64,000 bases of DNA from Okibacterium sp. HSC-33S16 (GTDB lineage: Bacteria; Actinomycetota; Actinomycetes; Actinomycetales; Microbacteriaceae): the NCBI RefSeq assembly GCF_024171565.1, contig NZ_JALJZZ010000002.1, positions 558,001 through 622,000 on the forward strand, read 5' to 3'. The notes below the pieces were generated by a model that made no database searches, was not told the DNA's origin, and worked only from the letters and a program-made list of their open reading frames with translations. Made by a program: the position numbers and the translations under genes. The stretch's first letter is position 1. Each line of letters opens with the position of its first letter. Below, piece after piece: positions 36,991 through 44,702 of this stretch.

Positions 36991-37069
36991 ATCGATCTCG
37001 GTTCGGTCGGACGTCGATGAACTATTAAGGACACCCTAAGTTTAGTGCGGGCAACCTGCGCGAATGCGA

Positions 37070-38026
37070 TCAGGTGGTTCGACGTCGAGGTGTCAGTCGC
37101 ACCGCCGGAAGCGGCGGCGCCGGAATGCGTTCATCGCCGTGACCATTCACGACACCAAAACGGATGCTTCGGGCCTCCCACGCATCGCGGGCGCTCACGA
37201 TCTCTTCATGACTGCGAGCGACGAAATTCCACCACATAATGAGTTCCTCTCCGAACGGAACACCGCCGAGAATCACAAATCGGGCTCCCTCCGCACTGCC
37301 GAGGTCAAGCGACTCGCGGTCGGTGCCGAGGTAGAGGAGGGGACCGGGGGCAAGTGGGGTTTCGGCGACGGTGATCTCTCCTGACACGACCATCACCGCG
37401 TATTCGAAATGGGATTGGAGCGGAAGCGTGACGAACGCGCCCGCGTCGATTGTGGCATCCGCCCCCATGAGAGGTGTGAAGACCGTCGCCTCCGAGACGA
37501 CGTCGCCGAGTTGGCCGACCAGCACGTGAGCGCGGAGGCCGTCGAGGGTGAAGACGGGCAGGTCGGTGTGGCGTTCGAAGAACGGGTCGATGTCGGCGAC
37601 GTCCCGCGGGAGGGCCACCCAGAGCTGCAGGCCGCGCAGCGGGCTCCCGGGTGCGCCGAGTGAGAACTCGGAGTGGGAGATGCCGTACCCGCTCGTCATG
37701 ATGTTGAGCTCGCCGGGCTGAACGGCAACGTCGCTGCCGACGCTGTCGCGGTGTCGAATCTCGCCCTCGACGGGCCAGGTCACGGTTTGCAGGCCGATGT
37801 GCGGGTGGGGCAACACGCGCATGCCGACCTTTTCATCGTCGAAGCGATCGAGGAAGCACCACGCGCCGACCATGGGGAGGGCCCGCTGGGGGAGTGAGCG
37901 ATGCACGAGGATGCCACGGATGCCGCCGAGCGGCACTTCTCGCGCTTCGAGCAGCATCGTGGTGCTGCCGGTGGGGTCGCAGCGGGCGCTGACCGACTCG
38001 CTCACCGGGGTGTCGAGTCGGGTCAT
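37070..38026 (-). CDS. Pirin-family protein
   Basis: This 318-residue bicupin has the pirin motif HPHIGLQTVTWPVEGEIRHRDSVG near residue 73, with metal-binding histidines, and PGELNIMTSGYGISHSEFS near residue 103. Bacterial pirins are metal-containing and some have quercetinase activity; the role here is not known. It overlaps the upstream acetyltransferase gene by four bases. Confidence 0.93.
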   Translation of the reverse strand: MTRLDTPVSESVSARCDPTGSTTMLLEAREVPLGGIRGILVHRSLPQRALPMVGAWCFLDRFDDEKVGMRVLPHPHIGLQTVTWPVEGEIRHRDSVGSDVAVQPGELNIMTSGYGISHSEFSLGAPGSPLRGLQLWVALPRDVADIDPFFERHTDLPVFTLDGLRAHVLVGQLGDVVSEATVFTPLMGADATIDAGAFVTLPLQSHFEYAVMVVSGEITVAETPLAPGPLLYLGTDRESLDLGSAEGARFVILGGVPFGEELIMWWNFVARSHEEIVSARDAWEARSIRFGVVNGHGDERIPAPPLPAVRLTPRRRTT

Positions 38027-38337
38027 GCTGTCGCTGGTTCCCAGTCGATTGTGCCGTCGAACTCGGGGTGCCGCTTGAGCCAGTCCTGGATGAAGGGGCA
38101 GAACGGGACGATCACTTCGCCGCGGGCGGCGGTGTCAGCGAGGGCTTCGCGCACGAGGGCGCTGCCGAGACCCTGGCCTTCGAAGACGGGGTCCACAACG
38201 GTGTGGGTGAAGGCGAGGCGCCCGGGCTGGGGCTGGAACGCGGCGAATCCGGCGACCGTGTCGCCGAGGGAAATCTCGTACCGGGACTTCTCGTCGTTTC
38301 GCGTGACGACGGGGGTCTGGTCGATGGTCTCAGTCAC
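38023..38337 (-). CDS. Small GNAT acetyltransferase (YjdJ/Gcn5-related, stand-alone domain)
   Basis: This 104-residue protein contains FTHTVVDPVFEGQGLGSALVREALADTAARG near residue 43, the acetyl-CoA loop, and IVPFCPFIQDWLKRHPEF near residue 75, which places it in the short YjdJ-like GNAT group. GTG 38337 has GCAGGAG upstream. It overlaps the pirin start by four bases. Confidence 0.88.
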   Translation of the reverse strand: MTETIDQTPVVTRNDEKSRYEISLGDTVAGFAAFQPQPGRLAFTHTVVDPVFEGQGLGSALVREALADTAARGEVIVPFCPFIQDWLKRHPEFDGTIDWEPATA

Positions 38338-38427
38338 TGGGCTCCTGCTTCCTCGCGCGCGGCGCGTGTCTGGGTGTCAACCTCTGCCCCATTCTTCATG
38401 CACGAGCATGGAATTGGCTGCATGTGC

Positions 38428-39306
38428 TCAGGCGAGGGCGAGCAGCGCGGCGGCGACCAGCGCAAGGGCGAGACCGACCCACTGTACGGGCGCGATGCGT
38501 TCCTTCAACACGACGGCCGCGAGGAGGATCGTGCCGGCCGGGTACATGGCGGTGAGCACGCTCATCACCGTGAGCTCGCCGATACGGATACCCACGAGGA
38601 GCAACACGTTTGCCGCGGCGTCCACCACGCCACACGCCACAGCGAGCAGCAGCCCGGGCCGCCAGCCCCTGCGTGGCACCGTCGCGGTGGCCGCCGCTGG
38701 TGCCCGATGACGGGAAATAAGCCAGAGCACCAGCACCAGCGTGAACATGATGGCCGCGCTCACCGAGCGGTTGGCGACGAGCGGCACGATCCCCGAGTCC
38801 TCGGGCGTCTGGTCGATGAGGATGAGGAATGTGCCGATCATCGCGCCGGAGCCGACGGCCATGATGATGCCCGTGACGCTCGGCCGCACCGCGCCCTTCT
38901 CCGGTACGAAACCGACCAGAACAACAGCGGCCAGGGCGATGCCCAGCGCAACGTAGCCGGCTGGGGCAAGCTCGTCGCCGGTGGCGAGGCCCCAGGTCAT
39001 CGGCACGATCGCCGAGACCACGGCCGTCAGCGGCGACAGGATCGACATGGGCCCGATCGCGAGGCAGGCGTAAAGCAACACGATGGCGAGCGCTCCGCTC
39101 ACACCCGACAGGGCGCCCCAGAACACGGCTTCGAAGGACCATTCGCCGAAGCCGAACGCGAGGACCAGGACGAGCCCAACCAATCCGGATGCCGCAGACA
39201 GGGCCGTGACCCGCACCGGACTGATGCGCTTGGACGCGAGCCCGCCCAGAAAATCGGCGGCCCCGTAGACGAGCGCGCCGACGAGGCCGATGATCGCGGT
39301 GAGCAT
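38428..39306 (-). CDS. EamA/DMT-family permease
   Basis: This 292-residue protein has about ten spans in two EamA halves: GALVYGAADFLGGLASKRI near residue 9 and LTVMSVLTAMYPAGTILLAAVVLKERIAPVQWVGLAL at the end, the typical drug/metabolite transporter signature. The substrate is unknown. ATG 39306 is the first start consistent with the family. The frame stays open far upstream into the repeat array (to 39891), but that extension is repeat DNA and not part of the protein. Confidence 0.88.
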   Translation of the reverse strand: MLTAIIGLVGALVYGAADFLGGLASKRISPVRVTALSAASGLVGLVLVLAFGFGEWSFEAVFWGALSGVSGALAIVLLYACLAIGPMSILSPLTAVVSAIVPMTWGLATGDELAPAGYVALGIALAAVVLVGFVPEKGAVRPSVTGIIMAVGSGAMIGTFLILIDQTPEDSGIVPLVANRSVSAAIMFTLVLVLWLISRHRAPAAATATVPRRGWRPGLLLAVACGVVDAAANVLLLVGIRIGELTVMSVLTAMYPAGTILLAAVVLKERIAPVQWVGLALALVAAALLALA

Positions 39307-39375
39307 GGGGAAAGCGTAGTTGAGGTGCCGGAGGACGCTCGGCGTGCCTCTGCTCGGTCGGACACCGGCACACGG

Positions 39376-39470
39376 CCCCTTGCTCGGACAGAAACGGTCA
39401 CACAACTTTTGCTCCGGCACTTGTGGCGGCAAAAGTCGAGAAACTTTGACCGTAATCGACCGAGCAGCCA
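39376..39470. repeat. 95-bp element, copy A, with inverted ends and internal stem
   Basis: It is 93/95 identical to the copy at 39673-39767. It is bounded by TGCTCGGACAGAAACGGTCA (39381-39400) and a degenerate reverse complement TGACCGTAATCGACCGAGCA (39447-39466). Inside, ACTTTTGC (39405-39412) pairs with GCAAAAGT (39429-39436). Confidence 0.85.
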
Positions 39471-39672
39471 ACGCTCCAGCCACTAGTGCCCGAGCAGGGC
39501 TTGCGGTGCCGCCCCTTCTGTCCACGCAACACGTCGGGCTGTCGTCAATGACCGTTTCTGCCGGAGCAATGAACTCGTCCGCACCCGAATGACCGCTTCT
39601 GTCCGAGCACCACCTCGACCTGGCGTCAATGACCGTTTCTGCCCGAGCAACGAACCCGTTCCCGCCCGAGCG

Positions 39673-39767
39673 CCCCTTGCTCCGACAGAAACGGTCACAC
39701 AGCTTTTGCTCCGGCACTTGTGGCGGCAAAAGTCGAGAAACTTTGACCGTAATCGACCGAGCAGCCA
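39673..39767. repeat. 95-bp element, copy B
   Basis: It differs from copy A at two positions. One change (A to G opposite T in the internal stem) keeps an RNA G-U pair. The other lies in the left end motif (TGCTCCGAC instead of TGCTCGGAC). Confidence 0.85.
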
Positions 39768-40079
39768 TCCCTCCAACCACAACTGCCGGAGCAGGGGTCG
39801 TCCCGCCGCCCTTTCTGCCCGAGCAGCGGTACGGTCGCGCGTCAATGACCGTCTCTGCCCGAGCAACGAACCCGTTCCTCACCCGAACCACCGTTTCTGT
39901 CCGAGCACCGCGTCAGCCGCGCGCCAATGACCATTTGAGCCGGAGCGACGGAGCCGTCTCGCCCGAACGCCCCTCCTGCCCGAGGCGCCCTGGTCCCCGG
40001 CGCTCACCGCACCGAAGCCGCACCGCGCGCCGGATACAGTGGAGAGTAGTAGCCCACCCCACCCGGAAGGACGTCACTC

Positions 40080-40694
40080 ATGCGCGCTCGCCGCATCCGC
40101 GTCCTCCGTGGTCTCGTCGCTGCCGCTATGGCCACGTTCTTCGCGGCGTTCTCGCACGCCGTGTCGGGTGCCGACGCACCGGGCCTGTTCGCGTTGGTGG
40201 CGGCATCCGTTCTCGCTGCAGTCGTCTGCATCGTCCTCGCCAGCCGCTCCCTCTCACCCGTGCGCCTCGCCGCATCGGTCGTGGCCAGCCAGCTCGGCTA
40301 CCACCTCCTCTTCGCCCTCGCTCCGGCGGCCCACGGCACGGTCGCCTTCGCACCCGGCCACCACGCTCAGATGGTGATGATGACAACGGATGTTCCCACC
40401 CACGTCCACGCATCGGCCAGCCCGATCATGTGGCTGGGCCACGCCCTCGCAGCGGCCGTCACCTTCGCGGTGCTCCTGCGCGGCGAACAGCTGCTCGCTG
40501 CCCTCGTCGACACGCTGCTCCTGAGCGTTCGAGTGCTGTTCCGGCTGCTTCGCTTGGCGCCGCTCGAGCGCCCGGCTCTGCCCGGTGCCGACTGGCTCCC
40601 GGTTCTGATCGCGCGGCAGCGGATACTCCTGTCGGCGATGCGGCACCGCGGTCCACCGGCGATGATGCGCCGGGCAGTTTTCTCCGTCGCCTAA
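40080..40694 (+). CDS. Membrane protein of copper cluster, His/Met-rich loop
   Basis: This 204-residue protein has an N-terminal basic segment and about four hydrophobic spans. Between the third and fourth lies a loop with HGTVAFAPGHHAQMVMMTT and VPTHVHASASP, rich in His and Met as in copper-binding proteins. It has GGAAGG before the ATG. It precedes ycnI and copC on the same strand, a grouping seen in actinobacterial copper loci. No named family is certain. Confidence 0.75.
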   Translation: MRARRIRVLRGLVAAAMATFFAAFSHAVSGADAPGLFALVAASVLAAVVCIVLASRSLSPVRLAASVVASQLGYHLLFALAPAAHGTVAFAPGHHAQMVMMTTDVPTHVHASASPIMWLGHALAAAVTFAVLLRGEQLLAALVDTLLLSVRVLFRLLRLAPLERPALPGADWLPVLIARQRILLSAMRHRGPPAMMRRAVFSVA

Positions 40695-40827
40695 TCGCGC
40701 GAGGCCTTCCTCGCGGATTCGGCCCGGATCACCGATGCCTGCCCGGCACCCGTGACCCACTACTCTTCGTCGACCGCCCAGCAGCGCTCCTGCGCGTCCG
40801 GTCGCACCCTCATGAATTTGGACACCC

Positions 40828-41562
40828 ATGAAACGCCTCACTCTGGCGGCCCCAGCCGTCGCCCTCACCTCCGCCTTCCTCGTCGTGGCCGCACCGCTCG
40901 CCGCCGGTGCGCACGTCTCGGTCACACCGAGCTCGGCACCGGCCGGGCAAACCGCCCAGCTCACCTTCTCGGTCGGCCACGGCTGCGACGGGTCGGCGAC
41001 AACGGCCCTGACCTTCACCATTCCCGAGGAGATCGTCTCGGTCACGCCGACCGTGAACCCCAACTGGGACGTGAGCAAGACCAGCGTCGACCTCGCCGAG
41101 CCGATCACCGACTCCCACGGCAATGCCCTGGCCCAGCGTGTTGGCGAGGTGGTGTACACGGCTCACCAGCCGCTCGCCGACGGCTTCCGCGACACCGTGA
41201 CCCTGCAGCTCACCCTGCCCGCTGACAACGCCGGCGAGACACTCGCGTTCCCCGTGCTGCAAACTTGCGAGGTCGGCGAAACCGCGTGGACCGAGATCGC
41301 GGCCGACGGTCAGGACCCACACGACCTCGATGCTCCCGCTCCGACCATCAGCGTGACGGATGCCTCGGCCAGCGAGGCAGCGCACGGTTCTGCCAGTGGT
41401 TCAGCCGACGCCGCTGGTGCATCGAGCGCAGCCGCCCAGGCCCCAGCGAACCCGGATATTCTCGCCCGTATACTCGGCATCGGCGGGCTCCTGGTCGGTG
41501 CGATCGGCGTCGTCCTTGCCGTGGTCGCTCGTCGGCCCTCAACCCCGTCGCAGAAAGGTTAA
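40828..41562 (+). CDS. YcnI-like copper-binding membrane-anchored protein (DUF1775)
   Basis: This 244-residue protein has a signal peptide ending AAGA, after which the mature chain starts with His (HVSVTPSSAPAGQ). That N-terminal histidine binds Cu(II) in YcnI. The DUF1775 beta domain covers residues 29-165, followed by a Ser/Ala-rich linker and a C-terminal span (ILGIGGLLVGAIGVVLAVVA) with a basic tail. It is four bases before copC and probably hands copper to or from CopC. Confidence 0.92.
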   Translation: MKRLTLAAPAVALTSAFLVVAAPLAAGAHVSVTPSSAPAGQTAQLTFSVGHGCDGSATTALTFTIPEEIVSVTPTVNPNWDVSKTSVDLAEPITDSHGNALAQRVGEVVYTAHQPLADGFRDTVTLQLTLPADNAGETLAFPVLQTCEVGETAWTEIAADGQDPHDLDAPAPTISVTDASASEAAHGSASGSADAAGASSAAAQAPANPDILARILGIGGLLVGAIGVVLAVVARRPSTPSQKG

Positions 41563-41566
41563 GCGG

Positions 41567-42262
41567 ATGCGTATTCGTCGACTGCTCGGAATCGGAACCC
41601 TCACGGGTCTCCTCGCCGCGGCTGCCCTTAGCCTTGCGGCTGCCCCGGCCCAGGCTCACAACACACTCGTCTCGTCGAGCCCTGCTGCGGGTTCTGTTGT
41701 CACGGAACAGCCGGGCACCTTCGCCGTCACCACCAACGACGCGCTCCTCGAGGCGGGCGGCACTGCCAACGCCATTCAGGTTCGGGGACCGGGCGCTGAG
41801 CCCCTCTACTACGGCGACGGCTGCATGACCGTCCAGGGACCGACGCTCACCACACCCGTCACGCTCGGTCAGCCGGGGGAGTACACCGTTATTTGGCAGG
41901 TGGTATCGGCCGACGGGCACCCCATCGACGGTGAGTTCACCTTCACCTGGCAGCCCGCCGAAGGGCAGGAGCTCGCAGAGGGGCTGGCCTCGGCGCCGGT
42001 GTGCGGACAGTCGCGGGCGCCGGTGGAGTCGGGCACGCCGACACCTGAGCCCACTTTCACCACCCAGACCGATTCGTCCGGAACAACTGACGCCGTCGCC
42101 CCGGAGGAGACCTCGGCAGCATCAAGCGACATCCTGTGGATCGGCGGCGCACTCGCGATCGTCGTGGTCGCAGCGGTCGTCGTGCTCATCGTCCTCCGGC
42201 GAAAGAGCGCGACATCGGCTGCAGCCGCCGACGACGAGTCGAGTGACACTCCGCGGGAGTAG
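41567..42262 (+). CDS. copC: CopC-domain copper resistance protein, membrane-anchored
   Basis: This 231-residue protein has a signal peptide ending AQA and a mature N-terminus HNTLVSSSPAAGSVV, the CopC histidine brace. VVSADGHPIDGEFTFTW near residue 110 carries the second conserved His. A Thr/Pro linker and a C-terminal span (ILWIGGALAIVVVAAVVVLIV) anchor it outside the membrane. A CopD partner is not seen next to it; the membrane protein at 40080 may take that role. Confidence 0.93.
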   Translation: MRIRRLLGIGTLTGLLAAAALSLAAAPAQAHNTLVSSSPAAGSVVTEQPGTFAVTTNDALLEAGGTANAIQVRGPGAEPLYYGDGCMTVQGPTLTTPVTLGQPGEYTVIWQVVSADGHPIDGEFTFTWQPAEGQELAEGLASAPVCGQSRAPVESGTPTPEPTFTTQTDSSGTTDAVAPEETSAASSDILWIGGALAIVVVAAVVVLIVLRRKSATSAAAADDESSDTPRE

Positions 42263-42402
42263 CCGGCAGGTCCAGCCGGGTGCGGGCTGCGGATTACTCG
42301 CAGCCCGCACTCCAGCCCTCACAACGCAACTCACGCAGCTCAATCCCGTCGCCCGTCCGGCGGGATTAACCGATGTCGCGGGCAGCGGCTATCGTTTCGG
42401 GG

Positions 42403-44256
42403 GTGACCGACGTACTCCCAGACACCGCCCCCACAGCGCTCGATGTGCTGCACTCGGTGTTCGGCTTCGAGTCGTTCCGTGGTGAACAGCAGGCCATCGT
42501 CGAGCAGATCATCGCTGGCGGGGATGCCGTCGTTCTCATGCCGACCGGCGGCGGAAAGAGCCTCTGCTACCAGGTGCCCTCCCTCGTCCGTGAAGGCACG
42601 GGCATCGTCGTCTCGCCACTCATCGCCCTCATGCAAGACCAGGTCGACGCCCTGCAGGCCGTCGGCGTTCGAGCCGCGTTCCTCAACTCCACCCAGGATG
42701 CCGCCGAGCGTGACAGCGTCGAGCGGGCCTACCTGGCCGGGCAGCTCGACTTGCTCTACGTCGCTCCCGAGCGACTGAGCTCCGAGTCCACCAAACGCTT
42801 CCTGGCGAACGGCACCATCGCCCTCTTCGCCATCGACGAAGCCCACTGTGTGTCACAGTGGGGCCACGACTTCCGGCCCGATTACCTCAGCCTGGGTGAC
42901 CTCGCCGAACGCTGGCCCGATGTCCCGCGCATCGCCCTGACCGCGACCGCGACGGATGCCACGCATCGCGAAATCACCGAACGCCTTCACCTCAGCAACG
43001 CAGCCCACTTTGTGGCGAGCTTCGACCGTCCGAACATCCAGTACCGCATCGTGCCGAAAAACGAGCCGCGCAAACAGCTCGTCGACTTCATCCGGAAGGA
43101 AGGCGCGGGCCAGGCCGGCATTGTCTACGCGCTCAGCCGGAATACGGTCGAGAAAACGGCAGCCCACCTGCAGTCTCAGGGCATCAACGCCCTGCCGTAC
43201 CACGCGGGTTTGGACTCGTCGGTTCGGCAGAAGACCCAATCCCGGTTCCTGCGCGAAGACGGCATTGTCGTGGTGGCGACCATCGCGTTCGGCATGGGCA
43301 TCGACAAACCCGACGTGCGATTCGTCGCCCACATCGACCTGCCCAAGAGCGTCGAGGGTTACTACCAGGAGACCGGGCGTGCCGGTCGCGATGGTGAGCC
43401 GTCGGTCGCCTGGCTCGCCTACGGGTTGCAAGACGTTGTGCAGCAACGCCGCATGATCGACGAGTCGCCCGGTGACCTCGCCCACCGGCGACGCATGTCC
43501 GCGCACCTCGACGCCATGCTCGCGCTCTGCGAGACCGTCGAGTGCCGTCGCACCAATCTGCTGAGCTACTTCGGCCAGCCCTCCGAGCCGTGCGGCAATT
43601 GCGATACCTGCCTCGACCCGCCCGAGGTGTGGGACGGCACCATTCCCGCACAGAAACTGCTCTCCACCGTGGTTCGGCTGAAGCGCGAACGCAATCAGGA
43701 GTTCGGTGCAGGGCACCTCATCGACATCCTCCGCGGCAAGACGACACCTCGCACCACGCAGTGGACGCACGAGACCCTCGCGACCTGGGGCATTGGGCAC
43801 GACCTCACCGAGCAGCAGTGGCGCGGCGTCGTCCGGCAGCTTCTCGCCAAACGGCTCCTCGCTACTCGAGGTGAGTATGGGACGCTCGGCCTCACCGATG
43901 ACAGTGCCTCCGTGCTGTCTGGCGCACGCGCCGTGCCCATGCGCACCGAGCCTGAGCGCCGGTCATCGTCCAGCAAGGCACGGCGGCAGTCGGCGTCCGA
44001 CCTGGCCCCGGGCGACGCCGAGCTGTTCGAAGCGCTTCGCGCCTGGCGCGCGGTCGTCGCTAAGCAGCAGGGCGTTCCGGCGTACATCATTTTCGGCGAC
44101 GCCACTCTGCGCGCCGTGGCCACCGAGAAACCCGACTCAATCGACGCCCTGTCGGCGATCACCGGAATCGGCGAAAAGAAACGGGCCACCTTCGGCCAGC
44201 AGTTGATCGACGTTGTCGCCGGTCGCGTTCCAGCCGACCTCACGTTTGACGCTTAA
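42403..44256 (+). CDS. recQ: ATP-dependent DNA helicase RecQ
   Basis: The protein of 617 residues has the helicase motifs [17 protein letters not shown] near residue 48 and [20 protein letters not shown] near residue 142, the RecQ zinc region [13 protein letters not shown]...CGNCDTC near residue 380, a winged-helix RQC domain, and a C-terminal HRDC domain from about residue 530. It works in recombination and fork repair. GTG 42403 is preferred because TATCGT ends seven bases upstream (leaderless); a start at ATG 42373 would add ten residues. Confidence 0.95.
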   Translation: MTDVLPDTAPTALDVLHSVFGFESFRGEQQAIVEQIIAGGDAVVLMPTGGGKSLCYQVPSLVREGTGIVVSPLIALMQDQVDALQAVGVRAAFLNSTQDAAERDSVERAYLAGQLDLLYVAPERLSSESTKRFLANGTIALFAIDEAHCVSQWGHDFRPDYLSLGDLAERWPDVPRIALTATATDATHREITERLHLSNAAHFVASFDRPNIQYRIVPKNEPRKQLVDFIRKEGAGQAGIVYALSRNTVEKTAAHLQSQGINALPYHAGLDSSVRQKTQSRFLREDGIVVVATIAFGMGIDKPDVRFVAHIDLPKSVEGYYQETGRAGRDGEPSVAWLAYGLQDVVQQRRMIDESPGDLAHRRRMSAHLDAMLALCETVECRRTNLLSYFGQPSEPCGNCDTCLDPPEVWDGTIPAQKLLSTVVRLKRERNQEFGAGHLIDILRGKTTPRTTQWTHETLATWGIGHDLTEQQWRGVVRQLLAKRLLATRGEYGTLGLTDDSASVLSGARAVPMRTEPERRSSSSKARRQSASDLAPGDAELFEALRAWRAVVAKQQGVPAYIIFGDATLRAVATEKPDSIDALSAITGIGEKKRATFGQQLIDVVAGRVPADLTFDA

Positions 44257-44260
44257 CAGG

Positions 44261-44297
44261 CACAGGCGTCGAACTCGCGATGAGTTCGACGCCTGTG
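44261..44297. terminator. Bidirectional stem-loop after recQ
   Basis: CACAGGCGTCGAACTC (44261-44276) pairs perfectly with GAGTTCGACGCCTGTG (44282-44297) around a five-base loop. It sits between the convergent recQ and the small lysine-rich gene. Confidence 0.88.
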
Positions 44298-44315
44298 AGC
44301 GACACCGATAACGGG

Positions 44316-44429
44316 TTAGTCCTTACGGGACTTGACCTCGGTCTTGGCCTTCTTATCGGCGCGCTTCTCCTTCAACGACTTTGCGGGTTCCTTCTTGGCG
44401 GAGCTTTTCTGAGGGGACTTACTGGGCAT
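44316..44429 (-). CDS. Small lysine-rich protein, 37 residues
   Basis: The product MPSKSPQKSSAKKEPAKSL... has about one-third Lys/Arg and no hydrophobic core, so it is probably disordered and nucleic-acid binding. A strong ribosome site AAAGGAG lies nine bases before the ATG, and a terminator follows, which together argue for a real gene. No function is known. Confidence 0.65.
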   Translation of the reverse strand: MPSKSPQKSSAKKEPAKSLKEKRADKKAKTEVKSRKD

Positions 44430-44702
44430 TGGTGAACTCCTTTGACCTGCAGCCACGCCGGCTGTGACCCCGACCATACGTTGTTTCCTCCGAAAGGTCA
44501 CTTCCTCACTCGGGGCCGGGTTCTTTTCTCGACGCTTTGTCGGGTGTCGCCGATGAATCCGGTGCTCGACTGTAGCTTTCCACAGGAGAGATGTGGGCGG
44601 CTCGGCCTCGATTTGTAGTCGGCGAACGGCTCATTTATGAACTGCGGATGCCGCTCGTACGGTTAAGAGACGTGCTTCAGTGCCGAAAGACAAGGATCGA
44701 TA

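Larger units (their letters stand above)
39376..39970. repeat. Tandem 297-bp repeat made of 20-bp motifs at 40-bp spacing
   Basis: Two copies, 39376-39672 and 39673-39969, align with almost constant offset of 297. Each contains forward copies of TGACCGTTTCTGYCCGAGCA beginning at 39509, 39549, 39590, 39630 and at 39806, 39846, 39888, 39928. Each copy begins with a 95-bp element in which the motif is inverted (39381-39400, 39678-39697). The intervening 20-bp stretches fall into two alternating classes, one ending GTCAA and one containing CGAACCCGTT. Confidence 0.9.
39307..40079. other. 773-bp non-coding region dominated by an ordered repeat array
   Basis: The gap between the EamA gene and the copper-cluster membrane gene holds the array at 39376-39970 and the upstream region of the following gene. 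Several reading frames are open on both strands, but the period of the small repeats (about 40 bases) is not a multiple of three and no frame resembles a protein. Confidence 0.75.

Noticed and set aside
37025-37040. DtxR/IdeR iron box (TTAAGGACACCCTAAG)
   Set aside because: Half-site spacing and symmetry do not fit the 19-bp consensus.
36991-37069. TPP riboswitch before the ECF S-component gene
   Set aside because: The conserved CTGAGA and the P4-P5 motifs are absent.
39307-39930. Long open frames on both strands through the repeat array, including an N-terminal extension of the EamA gene to 39891
   Set aside because: The frames result from repeat composition; the peptides have no recognisable fold and the small period is not a multiple of three.
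39376-39970. CRISPR-like array of 20-bp repeats and 20-bp spacers
   Set aside because: The spacers are related to each other in two alternating classes, the repeat occurs in both orientations, and no cas gene is near.
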